This document shows, piece after piece, positions 35,516-48,002 of a stretch of DNA of 64,000 bases. The number at the start of each line of letters is the position of its first letter. The stretch's first letter is position 1. The stretch is from Aldrovandia affinis. Taxonomy: Eukaryota; Chordata; Actinopteri; Notacanthiformes; Halosauridae. The stretch spans positions 334,001 to 398,000 of the forward strand of contig JAINUG010000002.1 of NCBI GenBank assembly GCA_029706075.1. The letters run 5' to 3'. The position numbers and the translations under genes are program-made. The notes under the pieces are model-generated. The model had not been told where the DNA came from and searched no databases. It saw only the letters and a program-made list of their open reading frames with translations.

Positions 35516-37392
35516 GATCATTTTTACAGAATAGATTGTACATTTTACACAAGCTAAGAAGTAATGGCCAATAGCTTAAGTATCCTTGACTTTGTTTTAC
35601 AAGTATAAACATTTTAGATTCTTTTTTCCTCTTTTACAACCAAATCAATGCAGATGGAGAGAGATATAAATATTGAATGACTTGACCTGCTGCTGCTCTT
35701 CCGGGGCCTTAAATTCCCCTCTCCGCCTCACCGACTGCCCTCCCCTAACCCTCCCCACAGACCCAACCCCTCGCCCCCCACCTCCCTATCAAACACATAC
35801 CCTCACCCCGCCAAGCCCCAGCGATCCCGCCGCTACCACCACAGGAGCCCCCATACCCATCACCCCTGTGAAAAACACTGCAATTAAAACAGCTTGCATG
35901 GCTGCCCACTAAAAATGCCTGCTTTAATTGGTTAAACAAATACTTCTGATAGCTTTTCTTTTGCATTAATTGTTCTCCATGCAATACTCGTATAACTTTA
36001 TCCATATACAATTCTGTGCTCCGTGATTGCATGGGAGAGATTAATACAATAAATAAAAGTATCAATGTAAGAAATATAAAAATAACAGGGTATTTACCAT
36101 AAAACTAAATAATAATATGTAGGCAAAAATCTGAACTATGGTACAATATTTGTGTTGAAGAGAGAGTGAGACAGCTACAGTGGCAAAATAAAGTTTTAAG
36201 CTCAACCTCTATGTGTCCTCCATGAATGAATACATAAATTGTACTCTGAAGAAAAATATATAGCACGTTGTCAAAAAAAGAATGCATTTTCTTATCTGTC
36301 ACGACAGATACAGTTTTAAGCCAGATTGAATTACATATAGATTTCTCAAGAAAATACTAAACCCCAGTCACACAACTGTGTTCTCATAAGCGACACTGAG
36401 ACGGTTTTACCCATCGGCATTAATTAAGCACACACATTATAATAATACTCGTATAATGCCCCGTAAATATAAATGAACAAAGTAGGTAGCTGGGTACTGG
36501 AGTAATATACACATGTCTTAAAAGCCACAGAAACCAAAAGCAGCACAGTTTAAACGATCAAGATGTGTGTGTGATGGCGACGCTATTCACTGCACATGCG
36601 ATATGTGTGGGTCGAAAGAGTGGCGGGTGTTCGTCATAGGCAGATTTGATCGTAATTTCACCATTTCAAACCTGGCCAAGGTTTGATAACTCACCACTAA
36701 ACCACCATTCCCTTGATTTGCATGTTACCATTCATTATTTCATCAGCAATTTTCTAGATAAACCTACAACAAACATTTAAAAAAAAATGCGAACAAATCA
36801 CTTAAAATAATAACATTTTACATTTTCCGCTGGATTTGGATGTCAAACTTTTGTTTGATCCAGTGCTATTTTACCAGAGGCAAACCAATTGAGAGTTTCA
36901 TTGTGAAGGCAATACAAAGACAAATACCAATTTGGCGGCGTTGTGTGATCATGCGCAATTGTAGAGACGCATTCTAAAAAAGTGTTCATTAGATGAATCC
37001 ATGTCCGGTTGCATCAGATATGGTGTATAACGGTAAGTGTGCAGAACCACACGTAAACACTTCACCAGGCTGGTCCGATTCCTCCTCTCTTGGCTTTTTA
37101 GTTATAGGCGTGTGAGCGCGCAACTTTCACTCGCGCACAGAAAATTCTCTCAAATGCATCGTCATTACAGATTATCACATTGTTCTGAATGGAGTAAATT
37201 CAATCTAATACCTACCCCCAAAAAAAGAGAAAGAAATCAAACCCATTACATTTATATCTGCAAGATAAACGCTAGTGGTGACAAGTTAAATATCACAGTT
37301 ACTGGCTTGTGGCTCTCCTCTCAGGAATGAAGCTTTAGCCGAGTCAACAGTACCACTGTGCCCGTTTGTGTGAGTGAGTGTGTAAGTAGGTT

Positions 37393-37396
<4 letters not shown>

Positions 37397-37447
<51 letters not shown>
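37397..37447 (+). repeat. (GT)n microsatellite
   Basis: About 25 uninterrupted GT units, within the probable gfra1 3'UTR. Confidence 0.95.
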
Positions 37448-37449
<2 letters not shown>

Positions 37450-38181
37450 ATGTCTGTGTGCAATATGCGCCAAGAGCTAGTCCTGATATGTATTGACAGA
37501 TGTGGAGGACGTGTTGCCCGTGAATGGTTCATTAGCAGCAGGACTATTTTAATCACTTTACACAATAAAAGTAGAGAACATTAGAGCAGGTCAATTATGA
37601 GTCCACAGAGCCATAAGGACAGAGGGGAGGATCCAATTTGACCTTTGCCCTCTGGCCATCCGCAGCCCCTGCCCCAAAATACCCATCCACCTTCATCCTC
37701 ACCCTCACCCATTGTCAAGTTGGAAAAGATGGGTATTGTTTGATAACACACACACACACACACACACACCAAAGACAAGATTTCTCAACACTAAAAAACT
37801 GCCTGCTTCACTCCCAGAACTTCTCACTTGTCCCACAGCCTCCATGCCACATGCCCTGCCCCTGCCTCCCGTTCCCCGCCACGCTCAAATCTTCCTCAAA
37901 CTCCACACGTCCAGTGGCCGCCCTGTGTTGGAATGTAGCAACGCATCAAATATTCACTTTAGTGCTAAACACTGAAGGAGCTCTTCCTTCAACAACATAA
38001 CGACCCCAAAGAGAAATAGAGAAAGTCCAGCTACACAGAGACCACTTTAGCACACAGCTTCCAAAACAGCCTCTAAAACCAGAGAAAATAAAAACTATAA
38101 ATGAAGAAGTACAACAGGTGACTGGGAACAGAAAGAAATTCTGTACAAATTCATGTCTGTCCATGTGTGAGGCCAGCACGG

Positions 38182-38334
38182 CTACAAGAGCTGTGAAGTG
38201 GAGGGAGCCCCCAGGGCGCAGTACAGCACCGCCACCAGCGTGAGCAGCAGAGAGCACATGCCAGGGGAGGCCGTTTGCCAGGAGCAGTTCCTGGAGATGG
38301 CGTTTGAGGGACTCGGGTCATCGATCTGCGGATC
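38182..38334 (-). CDS. gfra1: GDNF family receptor alpha-1, last coding exon (GPI-anchor signal)
   Basis: The exon begins after GTGTTCACAG (acceptor, minus strand) in phase 0 with DPQIDDPSPSNAISRNCSW. It continues QTASPGMCS, then the hydrophobic run LLLTLVAVLYCALGA, and ends STSQLL and TAG at 38184-38182. GFRA proteins have no cytoplasmic tail. They end in a small-residue cleavage region and a hydrophobic C terminus that is exchanged for a GPI anchor. The S/P/G-rich stretch before MCSLLL fits the attachment region, though the exact residue cannot be fixed by eye. The sequence is much less conserved than domains 2-3, as expected for this exon, so its assignment rests on phase, splice signals and the hydrophobic tail. 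Confidence 0.85.
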   Translation of the reverse strand, partial: DPQIDDPSPSNAISRNCSWQTASPGMCSLLLTLVAVLYCALGAPSTSQLL

Positions 38335-39053
38335 CTGTGAACACAGCACCAACAGCAGCCATGGGTGGGATTAGAACAAACCTTTCACTCGGAGGCCCAA
38401 GGGTTTTAAGAGTTAGAGCACACACCTGCCGGACAGAAACATGTTTTAAATTCAAAATGAAATGGGTTCGCAACTCGCACGTTACAGATCTGTAAACGCT
38501 GCTCTCAAAATAAAAATGAATTAAAGAAAGTATTGAATACTGTAATGGCTTTTTGCCGGTAAGTATAAAAGGGTCAGCTCTTTTATAGCTCTTTGGACTG
38601 TATCTCCAGAATACTAAATGTCACTTGAAACAATGATGCTGATTTATTATGGGGTGACATTTACTGAACTTTAAATGGCAGTAGATGAGGTACAGACAGC
38701 AGCCTGGCAGCCTGACAGACCGGGAGACGTCACTCTGGTGTGTGCCAACACGCTCAGATCAAGGTAATCTCACCTGCAGCTTTTATTGCTGTTCACTGTT
38801 TTTATGAATCAGCCACTAATGTGCATATCCAGGGCATCTGTGAGAAGCACTGGTCACACAGGCTGGACTGAACACTGGATCTGACTGCTTAGACAGGTGT
38901 GAACCCTTTCAGATTTATACAAACGTGTGTCCTTGGGGTTATTGCTAATATTTGTGAATGAGGAAGGCTTTGATTGGAATGAACTGCATTCACAGGATGA
39001 GAAGTTTTGTTATTTTGTGGCGTGGAAGAGAGAGTATGCGTTTCCATGCTTAC
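38335..39053 (-). other. gfra1: gfra1 intron
   Basis: Short 719-bp intron, minus strand, from GTAAGC (39053-39048) to GTTCACAG next to 38334. No repeats or other features were recognised. Confidence 0.8.
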
Positions 39054-39101
39054 CACACAAAGCACTGCGCCCATTGACACGTTGGACTTCAGCTTCTGGG
39101 C
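39054..39101 (-). CDS. gfra1: GDNF family receptor alpha-1, 16-codon exon
   Basis: A 48-bp exon in phase 0 on both sides encoding AQKLKSNVSMGAVLCV. The acceptor is TTTTCTCCGCAG and the donor GTAAGC. Human GFRA1, as I recall, has AQKLKSNVSG followed by a Cys-containing stretch at the same place, just after NLQ. This is the strongest paralogue marker: GFRA2 has a different text here. The NVS triplet is a potential N-glycosylation site. Confidence 0.92.
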
Positions 39102-39159
39102 CTGCGGAGAAAAAGGGGAGATAATCTGTGAAACCCCCAAAAAGCGTGTGTGTGTGTTT

Positions 39160-39250
39160 GTAACGGGGTTGGTTCTGCCTGCAGCGAGTTTTGAACCGAG
39201 GATCCCAACGCCACAAGAGACACGATTAGCTTGCTGAGCTAAAGACCAGA
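39160..39250 (-). repeat. tRNA-derived repeat fragment
   Basis: On the minus strand TTTAGCTCAGCAAGCTAATC and GGATCCTCGGTTCAAAACTC sit at box A/box B spacing, followed by GCTGCAGGCAGAACCAACCC. It lacks a proper acceptor stem, so it is a SINE head or tRNA pseudogene rather than a working tRNA. Confidence 0.5.
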
Positions 39251-39349
39251 GTCCCCAGCCAAGGGAACTAATCGTATCCTCATCGAGGTCACTTTATGCA
39301 GCGGACGCTCACGTGCTTAACTCATGTCTTCTGAGCTCCGCTACACGTG

Positions 39350-39520
39350 CGTGCATGTGTGTACAAATGTGTGCACCTATCTGTTTGTGTGTTTGTGCAT
39401 TACAGTGCATGTGTGTGAGCACAATCATTTGTGCGGTGTGTGCATTTGTGTGTGCAAGAAAGTGTGCATGTACCTGTTTGTGTGTGTGTGTGTGTGTGCG
39501 TGCGTGCGTGCGTTTGCGGG
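39350..39520 (+). repeat. GT-rich imperfect microsatellite
   Basis: Irregular GTGTG/GTGCAT tract ending in an uninterrupted GTGTGT run and (GTGC)n. Cys/Val/His frames across it are artefacts. Confidence 0.85.
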
Positions 39521-41429
39521 GGTAGAGGGTTACGCCGGTGATACCCCCTCTTCTGTGTGAGTTGAGCTCTTTCTGAAATAAGAGCACAGCTGTACTGGAC
39601 AGGGCTCAAGTCTGTGCATCTTCCCCTGTGTAACCAAAACTGCGTGGATGTTGGCAGACAAGGTCACTAGCAATGGCTTGATGTGCGCTCTCACGGACAT
39701 TTTGGACACATAAATCTCTTTATTTCTTATTTGCCCCAAACAAAGATGACAGCTGCATAAGACACAAGCCTATCTGGTTTCAGGTGGGGATTAGGGAGGG
39801 TCTCGCCCTTCCCAAGACGCTGACAGCTAACTGCTGTTGGTCTGAGATCTCCTGGAGAACATTTTCCAAATGTTTTTCGGCAAGAAAATAGGTTGACACA
39901 TACTTAATGTGTTTTATGTAAATAAAGCGCTGGTTACGAAAGCAATCCATCACTTTGCGTTGTGCGATGACACGATAGAAATTTAGGGAACCGTCTCGAA
40001 GCTCGGACCCAATTGTATGCATGGACAATTGGCTTGCCACGTGCAACAAAGCACTTTCCCTGGGTTTCATGCCTTCACTTACCATCAAAAAGTTTCAGTT
40101 TCGGTTTGGTTTTATTTAGACGTGCATTAACTAAAAAAATTGCTGCAAGGTAAACAATGTATAATTTTCAGACCAGCCCTTGATCCCACTTGTGCTAAAT
40201 CCAACATAAATGGTGGAATTTGTGGGCCCTCTTTCTTGCTCAATTATGTATTCATATTTGCATGGCAACAGTCACAATGCACAACTGCATTCAAGTTTGA
40301 ATTATTATTGTAGGCCACAGGTACAGGGCAATGAACCATTATTCACCACAGCACTGTGGTTTAATAGCTGTTGCTTTAGAGACTGCCTGCTGTTTCTAGC
40401 GCTCCACGTGGCAGCCCTCCTCTCTGCGTGACGTGATCGCTTTGTTTTCACCTGCCTTTATTGTGTTTATTGCCACTCTTCATCCCACAGTGTCAGGGGA
40501 CTTCACTTCCTGCTCTTTTGTTCCGGCTGGGAGATTATTTTCCTGGCAATGAAACGACTAAAGCTTACAATTCCTATTCACTACTTTCTTTTACTGCTCA
40601 CTGTACTGTGCACTATTCGCTTTTACTATCCACCACTTACTGTGCACTTTTACTAATCGGTGAGTGGGCTGCGGGTGGTCTGGTGAGGTGAGTGTGTGGG
40701 CAGGGTGGGGTGGGGGCTAGAAAGCAGTGTGGCGAACAGGTGGGCGTGTGCTTGTGCGGGAGGTTGAGTGGCGAAGGGCGTGCGTGCATGCGTGCGTGCG
40801 TGCGTGCGTAAAGTGGGTGGGGGGGTTTTGCACAGGGGGCTAGTTTGACAGCGTGATAAATGATCCTGCACTGTGTTTGTGGGTTGCTTGCTTCTCCCCA
40901 CAGACTCGGAGAGAGGAGACGGGCGGCATGATAAAGTGATTCCACAGTGAGTTTAGAACATTATAAACTCGCCACAAAATGAAAAGGAGGAGAGAAGCAT
41001 TTCTGTGGAATAAGTTTCCAAAAAACATGATTCATTCTGAGCCAGGAGGTCCTTCTCTTACAGAAAAACAGCCAGGTAATAAATCATATTATCACTATTA
41101 AGCCAATGTGATGAATAGTTGTTTTAAACTTAGGGATAGCATCTGCGATATAATCAGATTCCTTTAATATGAGCCACAACAGCATCGATGTAATTGTTTT
41201 CTTGGTTGGTGGAATGCAATTGAATGGACCATTGTGCTATCAGCTCAGTGCAGTGGGCCTGTTCCCAGCTCAGTGTGGTATGCATGTCCTGCACATGGCA
41301 TGTTTGCGTGTGCGGTGCATGTATGCATGTGTTGTGCATTCATGTGTGTGTGTGCATGCGTACCTGTGGTCGAGTGTGCTTGTGTGTATCTGAGCATAGA
41401 TCTGTGTGTGAGTGTGTGCATTCATATGG

Positions 41430-41470
<41 letters not shown>
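41430..41470 (+). repeat. (GT)n microsatellite
   Basis: Uninterrupted GTGTGT run preceded by about 130 bp of irregular GT-rich sequence. Confidence 0.9.
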
Positions 41471-41471
<1 letters not shown>

Positions 41472-41750
41472 AAAATTGAGTTGAACGAGTTGACAGAACC
41501 ATTACTGTTCATGTGGGCTAATTACCTGTGTAATTATGTAAACCTGCTGTTGTGCAGCTGTTACTCTAAAAACAAAGTGTCAGCACCAAGTCACAACATG
41601 CAGAATGGAAACGTTCAACCACTTAAAACACATTTCACTGCCTCTGCTGTTGCAGAACATAGCTGTAAACATAGTGTCAGTATAATCATATAATTGGAAT
41701 GTAAAACTTCTCTCAGCAAACAAAAATAAGATGGGCAGCGGGAGGAAGAG

Positions 41751-41900
41751 GGCACCTGGACCTAGTGCACACTACACAGTAGTTACCTGGGCTAGTGCAC
41801 TTCACAGTAGAGTTACCTGGGCTAGTGCACTTCACAGTAGAGTTATCTGGGCTAGTGCACTTCACAGTAGGGTTACCTGGGCTAGTGCACCACATAGTAG
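41751..41900 (+). repeat. 30-bp minisatellite, 5 units
   Basis: Units begin at 41751, 41781, 41811, 41841 and 41871. The core is TTACCTGGGCTAGTGCAC followed by TTCACAGTAG. The first unit is diverged and the last changes to CACATAGTAG. The 10-codon period keeps minus-strand frames open (VKCTSPGNST-like), a translation artefact. Confidence 0.9.
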
Positions 41901-42059
41901 AATAAGTTGAAAGTTGATTTAATAAAAACTTTTACTGCCCCTCTGTTATGGTCTGAAAGCCAGCTGATGGAGTGATGCCAAAGTCCCTTCTATAAAAACA
42001 TCCAACAGGAACCTACAGGTTCAGACTTTGGCCTATGATCAGATATAATTATCAGATAC

Positions 42060-42205
42060 TACAGGTGTTGAATTTGTGAAAGCTTTGCCCCTCCCTCGGT
42101 CACCTGTAAAACCCCTCCCTCTGTCACCTGTAAAACCCCTCCCCAATCACCTGTAAAACCCCTCCCCAATCACCTCTAAACCCCCTCTGTCATCTGCAAA
42201 CCCTG
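42060..42205 (+). repeat. about 24-bp minisatellite
   Basis: CACCTGTAAAACCCCTCCC recurs with CTCTGT, CTCGGT or CAAT linkers, 5-6 copies. Confidence 0.85.
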
Positions 42206-42544
42206 TTCCTCTGTCAGTGTCTCTGATAGGCAATGCCAGGGGATTTGTCATCTTCTCTCACTTAAGGTATCAGTGTGTCTCTTTTCATTCATTTTAAAGT
42301 GAGTTATGGGCTGGAGCAGAAGGGACTGAGGGAGGATGAGGATTGGACAGCCAGACGGCCACATCCCCAGAGTGTCTCATTAGAGAGCAGCTCACGCTGC
42401 CAGCCGTTTCGCACAGACATTATGAAGAGGGCTAATACAGAAACACATGGTCATTAACTTCATTCTGTCCAGCGACTTAGAGACGAGTGGTAACTAATCT
42501 GACACTCATACCCTCAAATACTGTCAAATCAATCTGTTTGTGCT

Positions 42545-42577
<33 letters not shown>

Positions 42578-43926
42578 CTGCGTGTAATTTAAATCCTGTT
42601 CATGTTGTGCATATACTATTGCCAGTGGTGGTGAGTCATTAACCACCCATGAAGTTCCATATGCAGTGTTCCTGTATAGACACTGGCTTAGAGTTGAGAA
42701 TAAACATCCATTTAAAATATATATTTTAATCAATAATTAATCATTTACTTATGTTAATGAGAGATGTTAAGGCGATCCTTGTTTTTGCAGTTCCTTTGGT
42801 ATATTAATACGTAACCTTGATGTAACAAAGATTTATTGTGTTCTATAAATCATGTACACACATTCATGAGCCAATCAGAATAGAACAATGAATCTAAGCC
42901 ATGGAACATATATATGACCATATATACTTTATATATCATAGCATGTACACATTCAATGCTAATGTTCTTAGGTGAAATGACATAGTTAAGCCATGTACTT
43001 TGATATCATTCAGGGCTGTCATCTCTGAAGGTGTGTTTGAATGTTATTCCTTTAAATTTCCTGTCAGCGGTTTTCTAAACAAACTCACTAAACTCTGTTT
43101 AACAGACAGGACACTGCAGGTCCCCTGAGCTGGCCAGTGTTTCTAATGAAAATCAATCTGCACAGTCTATCATATTTGCATTTAAATACAATGCAAACTG
43201 AAGCTCACAGGGTGGTTATTGACTGGTGACTTCCTGGTAGCAGGTTTCCGTGACGACGGGCATGCTAATGACAGCTGCTGTGGACTTTTCTTCCGCGGCA
43301 CAAGCCCTGACGTTGCCACCCAGCTCGGCGCACAAATGGGCCTGAAGGTCACTCTGTTCTCCATTGAATCAGACCACATTTACGATACTTTAGAAAGACG
43401 GAACCTATCAGAAACACAGGAACTCTCAAAAAAGTGCAGAGAGGGACAACAAGTCTGGTTCTGGGAATCGCACATATACAAGTGGCTTAAGGCAATTCAT
43501 CTCTTTTGAGACTCGGGCATTCTGATGTTCTGTTGATTGATACGAGTAGGTGATTGTGATGTTCTGACGTTTGTACGACCAGATGAATGAACACACGCCG
43601 CACACACATTCAGTTTACCAGCTGTCACTCAGCCTGGTCAGAATTAGCATTGCGAGGACAGCGACAAACACAGCCACACTCAACCCTTAAACCTTTGTCT
43701 CCTCATGGGATTCTGGGATGACCCTGATTGGCCCAGCTCCTCTGACTGACAGCTCTGGTCCCAGTAAATGAAGGTATAGTAGGTGTGGTAGTGAGGTAGT
43801 GGATGTGGTAGTTAGCAGGATTGTGCGATAGTGGGTGGTGTACCAAGTTAGTGGGCATGTTAGTGGGTGCAGTAATAGGATGGTGAGTGGGGCAGTGAGA
43901 TCGTGGGCGTGGCACCGGGCTCTAAC

Positions 43927-44126
43927 CTGTAGGTTCCCACAGAAGTGGTAGACAGAGCCGTCAGCTGTGTTGAGGTGGTTGGTGTTGGTGGAGGCGTCCA
44001 GTGTGTTGGGAGACCTGTCCCTGGCTTTGTGTGGTGGGGCAGTAGTAGAGGCCGTGGTCAAGACAGGGGGAGCTGGCTGCCACACCCCCACATCTGTGCC
44101 GTTACCAAATGCCTGGATGGAATTAC
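43927..44126 (-). CDS. gfra1: GDNF family receptor alpha-1, exon after domain 3 (linker)
   Basis: The acceptor is CTGTGCCCTGCAG and the first two bases complete an Arg codon split from the previous exon. The product reads NSIQAFGNGTDVGVWQPAPP, then a Thr/Ala-rich stretch (TTASTTAPPHKARDRSP and NTNHLNTADG) and ends HFCGNLQ in phase 0. The donor is GTTAGA. Human GFRA1, as I recall, has AIQAFGNGSDVTVWQPAFP and then VQTTTATTTTA at this place, so the Thr-rich linker is a family feature. This linker connects the folded domain 3 to the membrane anchor. The NGT triplet is a potential glycosylation site. Confidence 0.95.
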
Positions 44127-44215
44127 CTGCAGGGCACAGAGAAACACACACCTTATTCACACAGAGCACAGAGAAACACACACATTATTCACACTGGGCA
44201 CAGAACCAGGGGAGT
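44127..44215 (-). repeat. tandem duplication of the acceptor-proximal intron sequence
   Basis: On the + strand GCACAGAGAAACACACAC plus CTTATTCACAC occurs at about 44133 and again at about 44166 (ATTATTCACAC), with a third partial GGCACAGAACC. Read on the minus strand, each copy is a TGTGTTTCTCTGTG pyrimidine-rich segment like the one directly before the CTGCAG acceptor. Confidence 0.75.
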
Positions 44216-45964
44216 TGTGTAGACAGTAAAAATGTAAGATGAGAGAGAAAGAAAAAAAGGGTGGAGGGTAGAAGAAAGAGAGAGGAGCGGAAGCGGGAAG
44301 GCCTGGGAGCTCTTTGCAAATGATATACATAATATTGAACAGCTAAGAATTATTTAGAAATTAAAATTCTAAAATTCTCAATTAAAAACCTTGCCATTTT
44401 CCTCCAATGGATACTTTTGGGGGTAAAAACTAAACTTTCATCACGCTGTCAAAAGACAACTGGGAAAATTATCTAATTGTTCGCAAATAAAACATAATTT
44501 TATTTTGTCTATGGGATATGAATAGCTTAGCAGGCAATAACCATAAAGTTCAGTTGGATGGGGTGGCTGTTTACAGTGTCTGGTAATGGGTGCACAGTGT
44601 ACCTGCAGCAGGCCAGGGGATCTAAAGATAGATGGTCCTTCAGTGGGCCCGGCTCTGAGAATAATTACCCCCTCTTTTCCTTGGGTCATTGAACCCGTTT
44701 AAAATACAGAAAGCACAGATGAAAGAGGGAAATTTGCATGGATATTTTTTTAATAATTCATGCTTGGTTTTACTCTTTTATCGAGATTCATTTTCTGCTG
44801 ATCCAAAAGAAAGAAAAACTCCCGGGCCCATAAAATCATTTTCTTTTTTTGACAGTCAAGTGATTTCATTGTTTAGAGTACATTTAAAATGCAGAAGAAG
44901 CAGAAATTGTATTTTTTATCCCAGAAGATCTACATGTATGAAGTGAGTTCCCTTGTATTACTATTTCAGGACTCCATGTGTAGCTGGGGTGGCATATGGT
45001 TCTTGTCTGAAGGTGAATTAAGCCCCCCTCTGGCAATTCAAGCCCTCAGACATCTATCAAACACAGCCATGGCAATCGACGTCAACATTTCCCACTCTGC
45101 AATAGGCAGGGTACGGCCCATGTCTATATTTACCCCTCCCACTGAGTTTACAGTGTCCATTAACACTGCAAGAGGGGGTGGGGGAGGCCACACCCATAGC
45201 TGCATCTGCCCCTCCCACAGACACTTACATAGACACCACACCTCCATTATCCACTCTGCAGGGGCAGGGCAGGACAGGGGCTCTGCCCCTCCCACAGAGA
45301 TGGGGAGGTGAACATGGAGGCTGTGGAGCAGTGGAAGACCAGACCCAGCGATGAGTGAGTCTGCTCATGTGCCTTTCCGTGTCACAAATCTCCTGTAAGC
45401 GCACACAACATGGCCATATTTCATCTTCATTCTGCACATTAGCAACAGGCACGGCTGCGTGTTCTGTCAGCCTCACATAAATAAGCTCTGACCAACGTGC
45501 GTGTGGACCCAGGAGTGGAGAGGACGTAGAGTCTCACACGAATGCAGTGCCCATCCAACGCACAAGGCATACAGCGTCTGCACAGCAACGCGACACATCC
45601 GTGAGCAAATACAAATCCGCCCGCTCACCGTTTACATGCAGGAAAATGTCACACGCTCGACCCTGATGATCAGCAAACACCAACTTGGTAAATATTCAAT
45701 CGCATTCTGATGTTTACTGCAGCCGAAAACATTGGCAAATTAGCTTTGGCATGCCGACGCCAGCCTACAAGCGTAGGTAAGCTAACATGAGAGCAGATGT
45801 TGGCGGTAAACAGTTTGACGGGATAATTAGCGTCCGCTGAGAGGTGTGACCGTGCGTTGCATCCATTGTACATTTTACACGTGCACGATCAATGTGAGGC
45901 CAGCCTGTCAGATTCTCAGGTAATACCATGGTTCAAATGTAAGCTTTTAAAAAATATATATATA

Positions 45965-46250
45965 TGCGATTCTCCGTCGCGCCAGAGTCGGCTCTGGCCG
46001 GGAGTGCAATCGGGGCGGCAATGGCTGTCTGCCCCAGGGAGGGGGGAGGGAAGCCGACACAGTTCGCTGCGCACAGGAGTGGTGCTGGGGTACCGGAATT
46101 ACAGTCGACAGCTCGGCGAGTGCTGTCTTGGAGGAGGCATCGCTTCGCCTTTGTCACTGCCGGTCACAGGGCTACAGCAGCGAACTACGAGGGAGGGGAT
46201 TGAACTAAGCACAGTGGGAGTAATTGGCTACCAAATTGGGAGAAAAATAT
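45965..46250 (+). repeat. family C SINE, 3' portion
   Basis: It has CGGCTCTGGCCGGGAGTGC, GGGAGGGGGGAGGGAAGCC, GAATTACAGTCGACAGC, TTGGAGGAGGCATCG and TTTGTCACTGCCGG, ending AATTGGCTACCAAATTGGG and an A-rich tail. It matches the minus-strand copy at 9637-9996. The tRNA-like head is missing. Confidence 0.75.
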
Positions 46251-47978
46251 AAATACATGTATTAAAAAAAAATATATATGTATAAATGTAAATAGGAATA
46301 CATTGAGATGGAAGGGGTGAGGGGCCAAATCCCCATTTCCATGTGAAAATTAGCGCTGGCAGCGTGACCCTTTCCTGTGGCCCTCCAGGGCCCACCTGCA
46401 GGGATGCTCCGGTGGGAGTGCCGACGCTGAATTCACGGGTAACAATGCTGCCGTGGCCCCCGCGTCTCAGTAATGGGTCTGTGTCTGGTGGGGCGGTCTG
46501 ACTGCTCCGTCCAACCCCCAATTCTCTCGCTACTGCCTGCGCCCCTTGACGTGATTATGCAACACTGCCACCATTGTGGGGGTCATTAATAAATGTCCAC
46601 TCCACATAAAAAATGGTCCGATTGTTTCTTTTGTTCCCTTTGATCTCGGAGCCAGGAGGGAGAAAAATATGCACTTAGTGCACGCTTCCTGGGCTGTGCG
46701 ATTGCTTGAACACTTTTCATCCTTCAACAATGGTATTTAATGGTACTTTCATTTTTAAAAATGACACTGTCATGTAGAAATGTAGTTACAGTAATCTTTG
46801 AATCTGAGCTCAGTAGTTCACGGTGTAGTGGGCACGGATTTGGAGGCTGGTAGAGGTATCAGATATATGCTCCTGTTTTAGATCAGCCTTCTCCTTTGTG
46901 TTGGGCAGGTCCCTGTCATATCACACATGAACACGCACACATATATATATATATATATAGTGAGATGGAAGGAAGAGAGAGAGACATTTGTCATGTAATA
47001 TTTTGACATATTCTTTCACTCTTTTCACTTTGTCATAAATCATCCCCTACTCTCATGGTTACTGAACAATTGTTGCTTGTTTGCATTTTTCGACATAAAA
47101 CATTGAAATTGAACAAATTGCAGGCAAGCAAGCAAGCTGTGGCCTGATTCTGTGGGCTGCACTGTTGTCTAAAAGTGCAGATTTCAGTCTGGGCAGCCCC
47201 TGCCCCTCCACCTCAGGCAGCTACAGTCTGAGAGCACGAGAGATGGGCGGAAAGGCGCCTTTGTGTGACTCAGCCTCAGGGGGGACGGATCCGCGGCCTT
47301 CCTGCCCCTGAATGCACCTGTGCCTGCATGGCCACCGGCCAGATTTGCCCAAAGCCCCTGCTGCCACCACCGCCAGTACACACTGACAAGAGCTGGCTAT
47401 TGCGGGTCATGCGTTGACGTGGCAACCAGTGTTGGGTTGCAGAGAACACTTGAATCTTCGTCTTCTCATCATCATGATCGTCATATTTACTTTTTTCCCA
47501 TACGGGTAAACACAGTGTGAAGGTTTTCTATGAATGTCTGTTATATTAATACGGTTATTCACAGTGTGAGAATACGATGTGAAATATTAACAATTTTCAT
47601 TCAAACTGCAGCAAGCACCATGATCTGCCTAATGTAAATTAGAGCTTTGCCAGGTGTCCCCAGATGGTGGTGTTTCATAAGGAGGTCACTCTTTCACCTC
47701 ACTCCTGAGCCCACACATATAATCTCCCATTAAAAAAAGCACACTGTCAAAACTAAACCTCTTCATTGCGTTCGTGCAATTATTATTCTACGCTCCCGAG
47801 CAAGAATCCCCAAATACCTGGAACAGGTACCCCCTCCCTCTCCCTCTCCCTCTCCAGGCAGAACGCCCAGAATGCAGGCCTGCTCTGTTAGGCTGACTCT
47901 AAATTACGAAAGATTAGTGGGGAGCCAGAAGACCTTTTGTTCAAAATAGGCAGCCGCCAATTCTTAGGAGTGCTAACG

Positions 47979-48002
47979 AAAAAAAAAAAAAAAAAAAAAA
48001 AA
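47979..48002 (+). repeat. poly(A) tract of 24
   Basis: Uninterrupted A run. No retroelement body was recognised upstream of it. Confidence 0.95.

Larger units (their letters stand above)
35496..38181 (-). other. gfra1: probable 3'UTR of gfra1
   Basis: The region downstream of the gfra1 stop (reading leftward) is unique and AT-rich, apart from (CA)n and (GT)n runs near 37400-37450 and 37745-37770. A minus-strand ATTAAA lies at 35515-35510, followed by GT-rich sequence (GTGTTGTCTTTC), a plausible poly(A) site. Long 3'UTRs are usual for GFRA1. The extent is inferred, and a shorter transcript is possible. Confidence 0.45.
39102..43926 (-). other. gfra1: gfra1 intron
   Basis: A 4.8-kb intron. 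It holds a tRNA-like repeat fragment (39160-39250), GT-rich tracts (39350-39520, 41430-41470, 42547-42583), a (TGCG)n run near 40785-40809 and two minisatellites (41751-41900, 42060-42200). It ends with an irregular GTAGTGGG-rich stretch next to the donor. No other coding exon was seen; the open frame at 43219-43509 (+) has no recognisable family. Confidence 0.75.

Noticed and set aside
43219-43509. 96-codon (+) open frame MTGDFLVAGF...
   Set aside because: Unique sequence in a gfra1 intron, no recognisable domain and no splice partners.
43687-44181. 164-codon (-) open frame as a single gene
   Set aside because: It is the real 43927-44126 exon plus read-through into both introns; only the exon is coding.
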